Of a DNA stretch of 14,142 nucleotides, positions 7,225 to 13,843 are shown piece by piece. Within the stretch, counting starts at the first letter, position 1, and the number at the start of each line of letters is the position of its first letter. This stretch comes from an uncultured Collinsella sp. (GTDB lineage Bacteria; Actinomycetota; Coriobacteriia; Coriobacteriales; Coriobacteriaceae): positions 1-14,142 of the forward strand of contig CAAFEY010000068.1 of assembly GCA_900761995.1 (NCBI GenBank). Direction: 5' to 3'. The notes under the pieces are model-generated. The model saw only the letters and a program-made list of their open reading frames with translations, was not told the DNA's origin and made no database searches. Both the position numbers and the translations under genes were made by a program.

Positions 7225-8199
7225 ATGGCAATCAAGAAGCTGATCCTTGATCTGGATATGGGTGTGGACGATGCGATGGCGCTGGCCTATGCCATCGCGA
7301 GCCCCGAGGTGGAGCTCGTGGGCATCACCACGTGCTTTGGCAACGTGCGCGTCGAGCAGTCGGCGCACAATTGCCTAGCGGTGCTCGATCTGCTGGGTCG
7401 CCCCGAGGTTCCGGTGTACCTGGGTGCCGACCGTCCTCTGCAGGCGACTGAGCCCTATACGCCGCCGGCGTCCACCGCGCTCATTCACGGCAAGAACGGC
7501 ATCGGCGGCGCGAGCGTGCCCGCGTCGCCCTACGAGCCGGTGGGGGCGACCTCGGCCGACGGCAACGCTGCGGTCGATTATCTGATCGATGCCGCGCGCA
7601 CCTATGGTCCCGATCTGGTCTACGTAGCGACTGGCCCGCTCTCCAACCTGGCGCTCGCCCTGGAGCGCGATGCGGCGGCGATGATGTCCATCGGCCGCGT
7701 GGTCGTGATGGGCGGCGCCCTTACCGTGCCCGGTAACGTGAGCGCGGGCGCCGAGGCCAATATGGCGAGCGACCCCGAGGCAGCCGACGCGGTGCTGCGC
7801 TCGGGCCGCAAGCTCACTATGGTGGGTCTGGATGTGACGCATCGCGTGGTGCTCACGCGTCGCGACATTGCCGGTTGGACGGGCTCGGGCACCATGGCCG
7901 GTTGCGCGTTTGCGAGTATGGTGGAGCACTACATTGGCTCGTACGAGATGAACGCCCCCTACCTGGGTGGCTGCGCGCTGCACGATCCGCTGGCGGTTGC
8001 CGTGGCGATTGATCCCACGCTCGTGGGCGCGCTCGGCTGCAACCTGCGTGTTGATCTGCTGGGCGAGTACCGCGGTCGCACCATCTGCGATGAGCGCCGC
8101 CTGTCCGATCCGGACAAGAGCGCGCTTGTGGCACTGACCGTGGATGCTCCGCGCTTCCTGTCCGAGTTCAAGACGCGTATGGCCCGTGTCCTTGGCTAA
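7225..8199 (+). CDS. Ribonucleoside hydrolase (IUNH family)
   Basis: This family hydrolyses the N-glycosidic bond of nucleosides to give free base and ribose. The 324-residue protein has the Ca2+ site near its N-terminus (LDLDMGVDDA at 8-17, with Asp9, Asp11, Asp15 and Asp16), the sugar-binding segment MGGALTVPGN to DPEAAD (162-188, with Asn171, Glu177 and Asn179), and the C-terminal CALHDPLAVA (250-259) with His253 and Asp254. GGAG (7214-7217) lies seven bases before the ATG. The ribokinase directly upstream would trap the released ribose. Pyrimidine versus purine preference (Rih-type subclass) cannot be decided from the motifs. Confidence 0.9.
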   Translation: MAIKKLILDLDMGVDDAMALAYAIASPEVELVGITTCFGNVRVEQSAHNCLAVLDLLGRPEVPVYLGADRPLQATEPYTPPASTALIHGKNGIGGASVPASPYEPVGATSADGNAAVDYLIDAARTYGPDLVYVATGPLSNLALALERDAAAMMSIGRVVVMGGALTVPGNVSAGAEANMASDPEAADAVLRSGRKLTMVGLDVTHRVVLTRRDIAGWTGSGTMAGCAFASMVEHYIGSYEMNAPYLGGCALHDPLAVAVAIDPTLVGALGCNLRVDLLGEYRGRTICDERRLSDPDKSALVALTVDAPRFLSEFKTRMARVLG

Positions 8200-8206
8200 G
8201 TTGTCT

Positions 8207-8236
8207 TTTGGACGGGGCTTTTTTGACTGGTATGAT
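8207..8236 (+). promoter_or_regulatory. Probable extended -10 promoter for luxS
   Basis: TGGTATGAT (8228-8236) is an extended -10 element with five of six hexamer bases matching. A weak -35 candidate, TTTGGA, lies at 8207-8212 with an 18-base spacer. Transcription would start near 8243, giving a leader of about 60 bases for luxS. This suggests that luxS can be expressed independently of the ribokinase-nucleosidase unit. Confidence 0.4.
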
Positions 8237-8276
8237 TGGTGCGACCATTCGAACCAGCTAAAAGAGCCCCGTCCCA
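8210..8276. repeat. Long imperfect inverted repeat in the luxS leader
   Basis: The left arm starting GGACGGGGCT (8210-8219) pairs with AGCCCCGTCC (8265-8274). Further in, CTGGT pairs with ACCAG, and TGGT with ACCA closes around a GCG loop. T/A-rich and wobble stretches lie between them. The arms cover almost all of the space between the nucleosidase stop and the luxS ribosome site. The left arm is followed by a T-run (TTTTTT, 8219-8224) and could also pair weakly with GGCCCGTGTCC at the end of the nucleosidase gene (8181-8191), giving an alternative terminator-like fold. It may serve as a terminator, an attenuator or an operator. Confidence 0.55.
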
Positions 8277-8300
8277 ATTTGACTATCGAGAGGATCTGCC

Positions 8301-8789
8301 ATGGAGCGCATCGCCAGCTTTTCCGTTGACCATCTGCTGCTTGAGCCCGGCGTGTATGTGAGCCGCATCGACCGCGATCCGGCGACCGGTGCCGCCGTCA
8401 CCACGTTTGACCTGCGCCTGACCACGCCCAACAAGGAGCCGGTCATGAACACGGCCGAGTGCCACACCATTGAGCACCTGGGCGCGACGTTCCTTCGCAA
8501 TCATGCCGAGTGGTCGGGCCGCATTGTCTACTTTGGCCCCATGGGCTGCCGCACGGGCTTTTACCTCGTCGTGTTTGGCGAGGTGACGAGCGAGGAGATC
8601 CTGTCGCTCGTGCGTGAGCTGTTCGAGTTTGTCGCCGACTTTGAGGGCGATGTCCCCGGTGCCGCTCCCGAGGAGTGCGGTAACTACCTGGACCAGAACC
8701 TTCCCATGGCTAACTGGCTCGCGCGCCGCTATCTCGACCGCGACCTGGCCGATATCGACGAGAAGCACCTGCACTATCAGCAGGCGTAA
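8301..8789 (+). CDS. luxS: S-ribosylhomocysteine lyase LuxS
   Basis: LuxS cleaves S-ribosylhomocysteine to homocysteine and DPD, the precursor of autoinducer-2, as part of the activated methyl cycle in the cytosol. The 162-residue protein has the usual size and all hallmark residues: the metal ligands His55 and His59 in HTIEHL (55-60), Glu58 as general base, the catalytic Cys83 in GPMGCRTGFYL (79-89), and the third metal ligand Cys126 in PEECGNYLD (123-131). The start ATG has AGAGG (8289-8293) seven bases upstream. The gene has its own promoter candidate and terminator. No SAH nucleosidase (pfs) gene, needed to make the substrate, is in the window. Confidence 0.97.
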   Translation: MERIASFSVDHLLLEPGVYVSRIDRDPATGAAVTTFDLRLTTPNKEPVMNTAECHTIEHLGATFLRNHAEWSGRIVYFGPMGCRTGFYLVVFGEVTSEEILSLVRELFEFVADFEGDVPGAAPEECGNYLDQNLPMANWLARRYLDRDLADIDEKHLHYQQA

Positions 8790-8819
8790 GGCTGCTTGCA
8801 GGAATAACGTTTGTGCCAG

Positions 8820-8851
8820 AAGCGCTCCCGCTCTTTGCGGAGCGCTTTTTT
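8820..8851 (+). terminator. Intrinsic terminator after luxS
   Basis: AAGCGCTCC (8820-8828) pairs with GGAGCGCTT (8839-8847), with possible extra CGC/GCG pairing in the loop, followed by a run of T to 8851. It lies 30 bases after the luxS stop codon. Confidence 0.92.
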
Positions 8852-8879
8852 ATACCGAGTGCTCAAAACAGAATGAAAT

Positions 8880-8925
8880 TGTTCTAGAATGTTCATACTG
8901 TCACACAAACGAACAGGAGCGAACA
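8880..8925 (+). promoter_or_regulatory. Symmetric four-half-site operator candidate over the promoter and ribosome site of the DUF4867 gene
   Basis: TGTTC occurs at 8880-8884 and 8890-8894, and its complement GAACA at 8911-8915 and 8921-8925. Each pair is spaced exactly 10 nt and both pairs share the same centre of symmetry (8902.5). The left pair flanks a -10-like TAGAAT (8885-8890); an 8-bp palindrome TTCTAGAA also spans it. The right pair brackets the GGAG ribosome site and touches the ATG. Spacing of one helical turn suits two cooperative dimers of a repressor. The regulator is not encoded in the window. Confidence 0.5.
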
Positions 8926-9569
8926 TGCATATCTACTCTGTCTCTGATCCCGAGTTCAAGTCCTATGGCAACGTTTGGGATAACGTTCAGTCCGAGCTTA
9001 CGTCGCCCGTGCTCGAGGCGCTTGCCTCCACGCCCATCCCCGATGGCAGCAAGTATGTGGCCTCCGCGCCCGAGCTCGAGGGCGTTAAGGATGCCGATAA
9101 GCTGGGCTTTCTCATGTTTGGCGGCCGTCCCTTCCAGCTGGGCTGGTGCAACGGCCACAACACGCGTCTCAACTGCCTGGAGTATCACCGCGCGAGCGAG
9201 TTCAACCTGGGCGCCTGCGACTTTATCCTGCTTGTGGCGCATCGCTGGGAGATCGAGGACGGCAAGCTCGATACCGCGTGCGTCAAGGCGTTCCGCGTGC
9301 CGGCCGGCACGCTTGTTGAGGTTTTCAACACCACGCTTCACTACACGCCCTGCATGGTCGACGACGGCGGCTTCCAGGTGATGGTGGCGCTGCCCGCCGG
9401 CACCAACGGTCCGCGCCCCGAGGCCGCGGCCGACATGCCCACGGCTGGCGACAGCTACTGCTACTGGAAGGCTGACAAGTGGGTCCTCTGCCATGCTGAC
9501 AGCCCCAAGGCTGCCGAGGGCGGCTACGTAGGTCTCATCGGCAAGAACCTCGACATCGCCGTGGACTAG
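8925..9569 (+). CDS. DUF4867 family protein
   Basis: This is a 214-residue soluble protein of the DUF4867 family, recognised from MHIYSVSDPEF (1-11), FGGRPFQLGWCNGHNTRLN (65-83), LEYHRASEFN (85-94) and FNTTLHYTPC (134-143). The conserved Glu86, His88, Glu92 and His139 are arranged as in cupin-like enzymes such as ureidoglycolate lyases, which suggests a metal site; this is an inference from spacing. Family members often lie near sugar-isomerase or tagatose/fucose-type genes, but their reaction is not established to my knowledge, and here no sugar operon is adjacent. I chose the ATG at 8925 because GGAG (8916-8919) is five bases upstream; the earlier ATG at 8889 lies inside the promoter. The gene is flanked by the luxS terminator and a REP-like hairpin, so it is probably monocistronic. 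Confidence 0.85.
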   Translation: MHIYSVSDPEFKSYGNVWDNVQSELTSPVLEALASTPIPDGSKYVASAPELEGVKDADKLGFLMFGGRPFQLGWCNGHNTRLNCLEYHRASEFNLGACDFILLVAHRWEIEDGKLDTACVKAFRVPAGTLVEVFNTTLHYTPCMVDDGGFQVMVALPAGTNGPRPEAAADMPTAGDSYCYWKADKWVLCHADSPKAAEGGYVGLIGKNLDIAVD

Positions 9570-9575
9570 CGCATC

Positions 9576-9624
9576 GCCCCAAACCACCACAAAGGTGCCT
9601 GTCCCCTTTGCGGTGGTTTGGGGC
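9576..9624. repeat. REP-like 49-nt palindrome after the DUF4867 gene
   Basis: A 13-bp stem (9576-9588 with 9612-9624, GCCCCAAACCACC and its complement), one A/C mismatch, and a further 6-bp stem (CAAAGG 9590-9595 with CCTTTG 9605-9610) leave a nine-base loop. It lies seven bases after the DUF4867 stop codon. There is no T-run on either side. The structure and position resemble repetitive extragenic palindromes, which can also end transcription or protect 3' ends. Confidence 0.6.
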
Positions 9625-9723
9625 GGGCGGATATCGGGAAGTGCCGGACGGGGGAGGCTGCCGGGCGCCTTGCCGTCTGCGGATTTTGGGACATGCGGCC
9701 CGCTTTTTCGACCCATCTGTCGG

Positions 9724-9741
9724 TACACTAAAAGCACTATG
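9724..9741 (+). promoter_or_regulatory. Candidate promoter giving a leaderless mRNA for the 7TM sensor gene
   Basis: A -10-like TACACT (9724-9729) is followed by nine bases and then ATG at 9739, the spacing typical of leaderless transcripts in actinobacteria. No ribosome-binding sequence is present before this ATG. The -35 region (T-rich, about 9703-9708) is weak. Confidence 0.4.
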
Positions 9742-11622
9742 GGTACCTGCGAGCGACATATCGGCCACGCGGCCGCCCGATCCGCACCCGTGGCGGATCC
9801 CAGGGGCGGCAGGCTCTTCGCCATGCCGCGATTCCTTGTTGGCATAACACATCGGGTGTACCGTCACCGCGTCTTTGCTATCGCCGGCGCCATCACCGCG
9901 CTGTTCCTCATGCTTTTGGCAGTCTTGCCGGCGCTGTTCGCCTTCGACCCCAAACTTTCTAACGCCGTGCCCGCCTATAGCGAGGTGTCCGAAGAGGTCG
10001 TGGATGCGCTCGTCCATTCGAGCTCTCTCCCGCTGCTTGTTGCCGCAATTGCATTTTCGATTTGGGGCGTATCGGTCTATCTGCGCTGTTTGGACTATGT
10101 GTTGCGCCGCCGCCTTGTTGCCATCGCCACCATCTGCGCCCTGTGGATGATCGAAGTCATTCTCAAGTACAAGTCGTTCACGCCGTTCTATGCCACCGTG
10201 CTGTGGTACCTGTACTACGTGCCCATGACGCTCATTCCGCTGCTCTACCAGTTGTGTGGTCTGCGCCTTGCGGGCTTGGAGCAACACCGCCTGGGTCGCC
10301 GCTACTGCGCCGCGCTGTGGATTGTGGCCATCCTGCTTATCGGATTTGTGCTCACCAACGATTTTCACCAGCAGGTCTTCCGCTTTGACCGTACGAGCGA
10401 CACCTGGAGCAACGATTACACGTACGGCTGGGGTTATTTCGCCGTCTTAGTGTGGACGGCCTTTAACTTCGTGGCCTTTTTTATCCTGGTGGGCCGGTCC
10501 TCGTCCTTTCGCATCCAGCGTTTCTCGGGTACGGCGGCGCTCGTACTGCTGGGTGGCGCATTCTTTGCCGTCTCGTATGCGTTGCGCGTGCCCTGGGCAT
10601 GGAGGCTCAACTTTTCGCTCGTCTATTGCGTCCTGTGCGTGGTGGCGATGGAAATCTGTCTCGATTGCGGTGTCATTCCGTCATATCACGGCATCGCCGG
10701 TATTTTCGGCACCTTGCCGCTTGACCTCAAAGTTCTAACGCGCGACCTGCAGGAAGTCTATGCCACGCTAGTGTCAAAGCCAATGCCGGTAGGCGTGCGC
10801 GAGGAGTTGCGGGTCCAGGAGCGCGGGCGCGTTCATGCCTTTGCCGTGGCGTCCGATCCCGATGTAATGTACCGTGCCTTCCCACTGCTGGGCGGATCGG
10901 CCCTGCTTGCCCAAGACGTGTCGGAGCTCAACGAGCTTAACCGTGAGCTGGCACATCGTCGCATGGAGTTGCAGCGTCAAAACGAGCTGCTCGCCGCCGA
11001 CTACGACCTTAAGACGCATTTGGCAGATCAAGAGGCCGAGACCTTGTTGGTCCAAGACGTGGACCAAGCGCTTGCCCGCGCGCTCGAAGGGATGTACGAC
11101 CTGCTGAGCTCGCTGCCGCCGTTGACCGACGAAGCGTCTTCGCACGAGCGCTACCGCATGCTGCAGCGCGCCAAGATGCTCGTCGCCTATTGCAAGCGCA
11201 AGGGGTCGCTCACGTTGGCACAGCACGGGGAGAGCGGTTTTGATCGCGACCGCATTCAGCTCATTGCCAACGAGCTCGCAAGCGACCTGCGCACCATCGA
11301 TATCGATTGCGCCTCGATTATCGCCATACGGCGCCCGATGCACGCCAGTACGGTAAGCGCCCTGTACGACTGCGTGTATGACTTTGCGTTTTTTGCCTAC
11401 ACCACCGACCATCCGGCGCTTATGTATCACTTGGGCGACCATGACCGATGCAGTGTCGAGCTGCGCGCCACGCTTTTTTCCAACGATGATGCAGATCTTT
11501 CGCAGACGCCCGCTGCGCAAGAGCTCGAAAGCGCTCTGCAAGGGCGCAACGTGGCATACCGCCTTGAGGGCGAGCCCGGCCAGCTGCGCATGATCGTCTT
11601 GATGCCGCGGGCGGGTGAGTGA
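9739..11622 (+). CDS. 7TM sensor protein with a degenerate histidine-kinase-like C-terminus
   Basis: The protein is 627 residues from ATG 9739; a second possible start is ATG 9823 (599 residues), which has purine-rich sequence upstream. About eight hydrophobic helices span residues 44-309. The segment WYLYYVPMTLIPLLYQL to LTNDFHQQVF (156-214) is typical of the histidine-kinase N-terminal 7TM sensing domain. A small linker domain (about 315-390), a heptad-like coiled coil (about 393-450) and a C-terminal domain (about 460-620) follow. Where a dimerisation helix would carry the phospho-accepting His, none is evident (LVQDVDQALARALEGM, 437-452). I see no N-box and no DxG or GxG nucleotide motifs. 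It is therefore probably a pseudokinase that senses a ligand or stress at the membrane and passes the signal to the intact kinase encoded next. Stop and next start are separated by two bases. Confidence 0.8.
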   Translation: MGTCERHIGHAAARSAPVADPRGGRLFAMPRFLVGITHRVYRHRVFAIAGAITALFLMLLAVLPALFAFDPKLSNAVPAYSEVSEEVVDALVHSSSLPLLVAAIAFSIWGVSVYLRCLDYVLRRRLVAIATICALWMIEVILKYKSFTPFYATVLWYLYYVPMTLIPLLYQLCGLRLAGLEQHRLGRRYCAALWIVAILLIGFVLTNDFHQQVFRFDRTSDTWSNDYTYGWGYFAVLVWTAFNFVAFFILVGRSSSFRIQRFSGTAALVLLGGAFFAVSYALRVPWAWRLNFSLVYCVLCVVAMEICLDCGVIPSYHGIAGIFGTLPLDLKVLTRDLQEVYATLVSKPMPVGVREELRVQERGRVHAFAVASDPDVMYRAFPLLGGSALLAQDVSELNELNRELAHRRMELQRQNELLAADYDLKTHLADQEAETLLVQDVDQALARALEGMYDLLSSLPPLTDEASSHERYRMLQRAKMLVAYCKRKGSLTLAQHGESGFDRDRIQLIANELASDLRTIDIDCASIIAIRRPMHASTVSALYDCVYDFAFFAYTTDHPALMYHLGDHDRCSVELRATLFSNDDADLSQTPAAQELESALQGRNVAYRLEGEPGQLRMIVLMPRAGE

Positions 11623-11624
11623 CG

Positions 11625-13118
11625 ATGCAGATTTCGCTCATCCTTCCCCAAATCGTTGCGCTCGATGTTGTCTTTGCCCTGGCTGCGTGTCTGCAGACGA
11701 TCCACGCCCCGCTCATTTCATCGCGCCGCTCGTCCTATAACCGTAAGGTGATTTGCGCCTACGAGGCGAGCCTCGTGCTTCACCTGGTGGTTTCGGCGCT
11801 TATCCTGTTCGCGTCGTCTGGCTCGTATCTGGTGGCGCCGCTTGACGTTTGCGCCAGGGCAATGGGCGGAGTGCTGTGGCTCAATGCCGCAATCTTTGCC
11901 TATGGCGTGGTGCTTATGGTGCGCTATCGTCGCCCCGTCATGCTGGTCGAGCTGCTGCTTGTTGTCGCCGTTACACCGCCGGTGGTTTTTGCCATGGGCT
12001 CGGCGTGGACCATTGTCCTTATCGCAGAGGGAGCGTTCTTCCTGTTCCGTTCCATCGCGGCGCTCTTGATGGACGTCCGTAACCGCCAGGAGGATATCAC
12101 CGCGTTCTCGACGATCGAGACCATCAACGTGATTCCCGTGGGCATCCTGTATCTGGACCCGAGGGGCCGTCCGCTGCTCATGAACCGCTGCATGCGCAAA
12201 AACCTGGTGGAACTTCATATGCCCACCGATCTAGGTGACATGAGCGGCACATGGAACGACCTGCGCAAACTTAGCATGCAAATGCCCGAAAGCAGTAGGA
12301 ACCGCGTGCGGATTAACTTGGACCGTTTTGGTGAGGCTCGCGCGGTGATCGAGATTTCTCCCGCCGAGATTCGCCAATTTGTGCACGACGAGGTTATGGT
12401 TTCGGGCCGCCTCTTTGAGCGCATTATCGGACTGGACGTGACGGAATACGCACACGCCTACGACCGCTTGGCGCAAGCAAACCACCTGCTTGAGCTTGCG
12501 GGCCAAGAGCTCCAGTCCCAGATCGAAGAAGTTAAAAAGGTTGCCGACAATGCGGCCTACCTACGTATGCGCGCCCGCGTTCACGATGTGATCGGGCAGC
12601 GCCTGTCCATTCTTCATCGCTATTTGGAGGAGGGGCGTCTGGACGATGAGTCGCTCGAGCAGATCGACCCGTTGCTACGCTCAATTGCCGCCGATTTGCG
12701 CAGTGGTGGTGCCAGCGAGCCTGCAGAGCAGCTGGGTGATATCGTCCATGCTTTTGGCCTGGTGAGTGTGCAGATCGATGTTGAGGGTGCGCTGCCTGAG
12801 GACGCGCGTGTCGCCGCCGCATTTTTGCAGATTATCCGCGAGGCCTCGACCAATGCCACCAAGCATGCGCAGGCGCACCGGGTCCACGTGCGTCTGTGGC
12901 AGGAGGGGGCGGATGCTGGCGCCGTCGCGCGCATGACGATTTCTAACGACGGGTCCCCGGCTCCCGTATCGTATCGCGAGGGAACGGGTATTCCAGGTAT
13001 GAGGCATGTCGCGCAAGATCTGGGTGGCAGCCTAGAGGTCCACGCCGCCCCGCCCTTTACGCTTACGGTATCCATTCCGCTTAACGCCAACGACACGTCC
13101 CAAAGGAGAAACTCATGA
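11625..13118 (+). CDS. Membrane sensor histidine kinase, NarL/HisKA_3-type
   Basis: The kinase has 497 residues. ATG 11625 is preferred to GTG 11619 because GGGTGA (11613-11618) is six bases before it and would abut the GTG. About five helices (roughly 4-26, 43-66, 80-99, 105-124, 128-148) are followed by a PAS-like domain (about 160-272), a coiled coil (about 278-312), and the dimerisation segment RARVHDVIGQRLSILHRYLE (316-335) with His320 as probable phospho-acceptor. The ATPase domain is complete: N-box EASTNATKHA (406-415, Asn410), G1 ISNDG (439-443), and G2 GTGIPGMRHV (453-462). It should autophosphorylate and phosphorylate the response regulator whose start overlaps its stop (ATGA). The upstream pseudokinase-like sensor is translationally coupled and probably forms a complex with it. 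The stimulus is unknown. Confidence 0.92.
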   Translation: MQISLILPQIVALDVVFALAACLQTIHAPLISSRRSSYNRKVICAYEASLVLHLVVSALILFASSGSYLVAPLDVCARAMGGVLWLNAAIFAYGVVLMVRYRRPVMLVELLLVVAVTPPVVFAMGSAWTIVLIAEGAFFLFRSIAALLMDVRNRQEDITAFSTIETINVIPVGILYLDPRGRPLLMNRCMRKNLVELHMPTDLGDMSGTWNDLRKLSMQMPESSRNRVRINLDRFGEARAVIEISPAEIRQFVHDEVMVSGRLFERIIGLDVTEYAHAYDRLAQANHLLELAGQELQSQIEEVKKVADNAAYLRMRARVHDVIGQRLSILHRYLEEGRLDDESLEQIDPLLRSIAADLRSGGASEPAEQLGDIVHAFGLVSVQIDVEGALPEDARVAAAFLQIIREASTNATKHAQAHRVHVRLWQEGADAGAVARMTISNDGSPAPVSYREGTGIPGMRHVAQDLGGSLEVHAAPPFTLTVSIPLNANDTSQRRNS

Positions 13119-13735
13119 TCCGCGTGTTAATTGTCGAAGATCAGGCCATCCTGCGCGAGAGCTTGGCGCGCTCCGTTGGGGACCAGCCCGACATGACCGT
13201 TGTTGCCGCCATCGCCGATGCCTCAGATGCCTTGGACGTCGCGCTCAAGGAGCATCCGGACATGATTTTGATGGACGTGTGCACCGAGCACGATTCCAAC
13301 GGCATCGTGGCGGCGGCGCGCATCAAAGAGCAGCTGCCCGAGTGCCGCGTCATTATCATGACGGGCATGCCCGATATTACGTTTGTGGATCAGGCGCGCG
13401 AGGCAGGCGTCGACAGCTTTGTGTACAAGAACGTCGGCATCGATGAGCTGTTCGCCGTGATGCGCTCTACGCTGGCGGGTTACTGCACGTTTCCCAAGCC
13501 GCCCGAAAGCATCTTTTCGGGCACGGCGGCGCTCGACGACGTTGAGCTATCGATTTTGCGTCTTGCCTGCGAAGGCAAGAGCCGTCGCGAGATTGCGGCC
13601 GAGTTGTTTATGAGCGAGGGCACCATCAAGCGCCGCATCTCGGAGATTCTCAACAAGACCGGCTACGACAACATCATGCGCCTGGCCGTGCACGCGGTGA
13701 CCGAAGGCAGCATCGTCCCCAACATGGAGCGCTAG
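13115..13735 (+). CDS. Two-component response regulator, NarL/LuxR family
   Basis: This 206-residue DNA-binding regulator has a receiver domain (1-120) and a LuxR-type helix-turn-helix (about 138-195; LSILRLACEGKSRREIAAEL and MSEGTIKRRISEIL). Receiver residues are in place: the acidic pair Glu8-Asp9, phospho-acceptor Asp54 in LMDV, Thr83 and Lys105. The loop after Asp54 reads CTEHDSNG, one residue longer than the common RMPGMDG type and without its proline. AAGGAG (13103-13108) lies six bases before the ATG, which overlaps the kinase stop by four bases. It probably controls its own operon or nearby targets, but no obvious binding site is visible. Confidence 0.93.
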   Translation: MIRVLIVEDQAILRESLARSVGDQPDMTVVAAIADASDALDVALKEHPDMILMDVCTEHDSNGIVAAARIKEQLPECRVIIMTGMPDITFVDQAREAGVDSFVYKNVGIDELFAVMRSTLAGYCTFPKPPESIFSGTAALDDVELSILRLACEGKSRREIAAELFMSEGTIKRRISEILNKTGYDNIMRLAVHAVTEGSIVPNMER

Positions 13736-13760
13736 CGCTCGTTACCTATCGGCGCAAAGT

Positions 13761-13795
13761 GACGGGGCCGCAGGATTAACTCCTGCGGCCCCGTC
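13761..13795. terminator. Hairpin between convergent genes, probable bidirectional terminator
   Basis: A perfect 15-bp GC-rich stem (13761-13775 with 13781-13795) with a TTAAC loop lies 25 bases after the response-regulator stop and about 48 bases after the stop of the converging minus-strand gene. There is no long T-run on either strand, but its position between two gene ends supports a terminator role. Confidence 0.7.
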
Positions 13796-13843
13796 TGGTG
13801 TGCGCGGATGTGTCCGCCAATCCGCGGCTGATGTTACATGCCG

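Noticed and set aside
8200..8300. SAM or SAH riboswitch before luxS
   Set aside because: The leader is one long inverted repeat without the junctions and conserved loops of these classes.
8901..9845. 314-residue minus-strand frame opposite the DUF4867 gene
   Set aside because: It is a shadow of a recognised family, runs through a REP-like hairpin and has no ribosome site.
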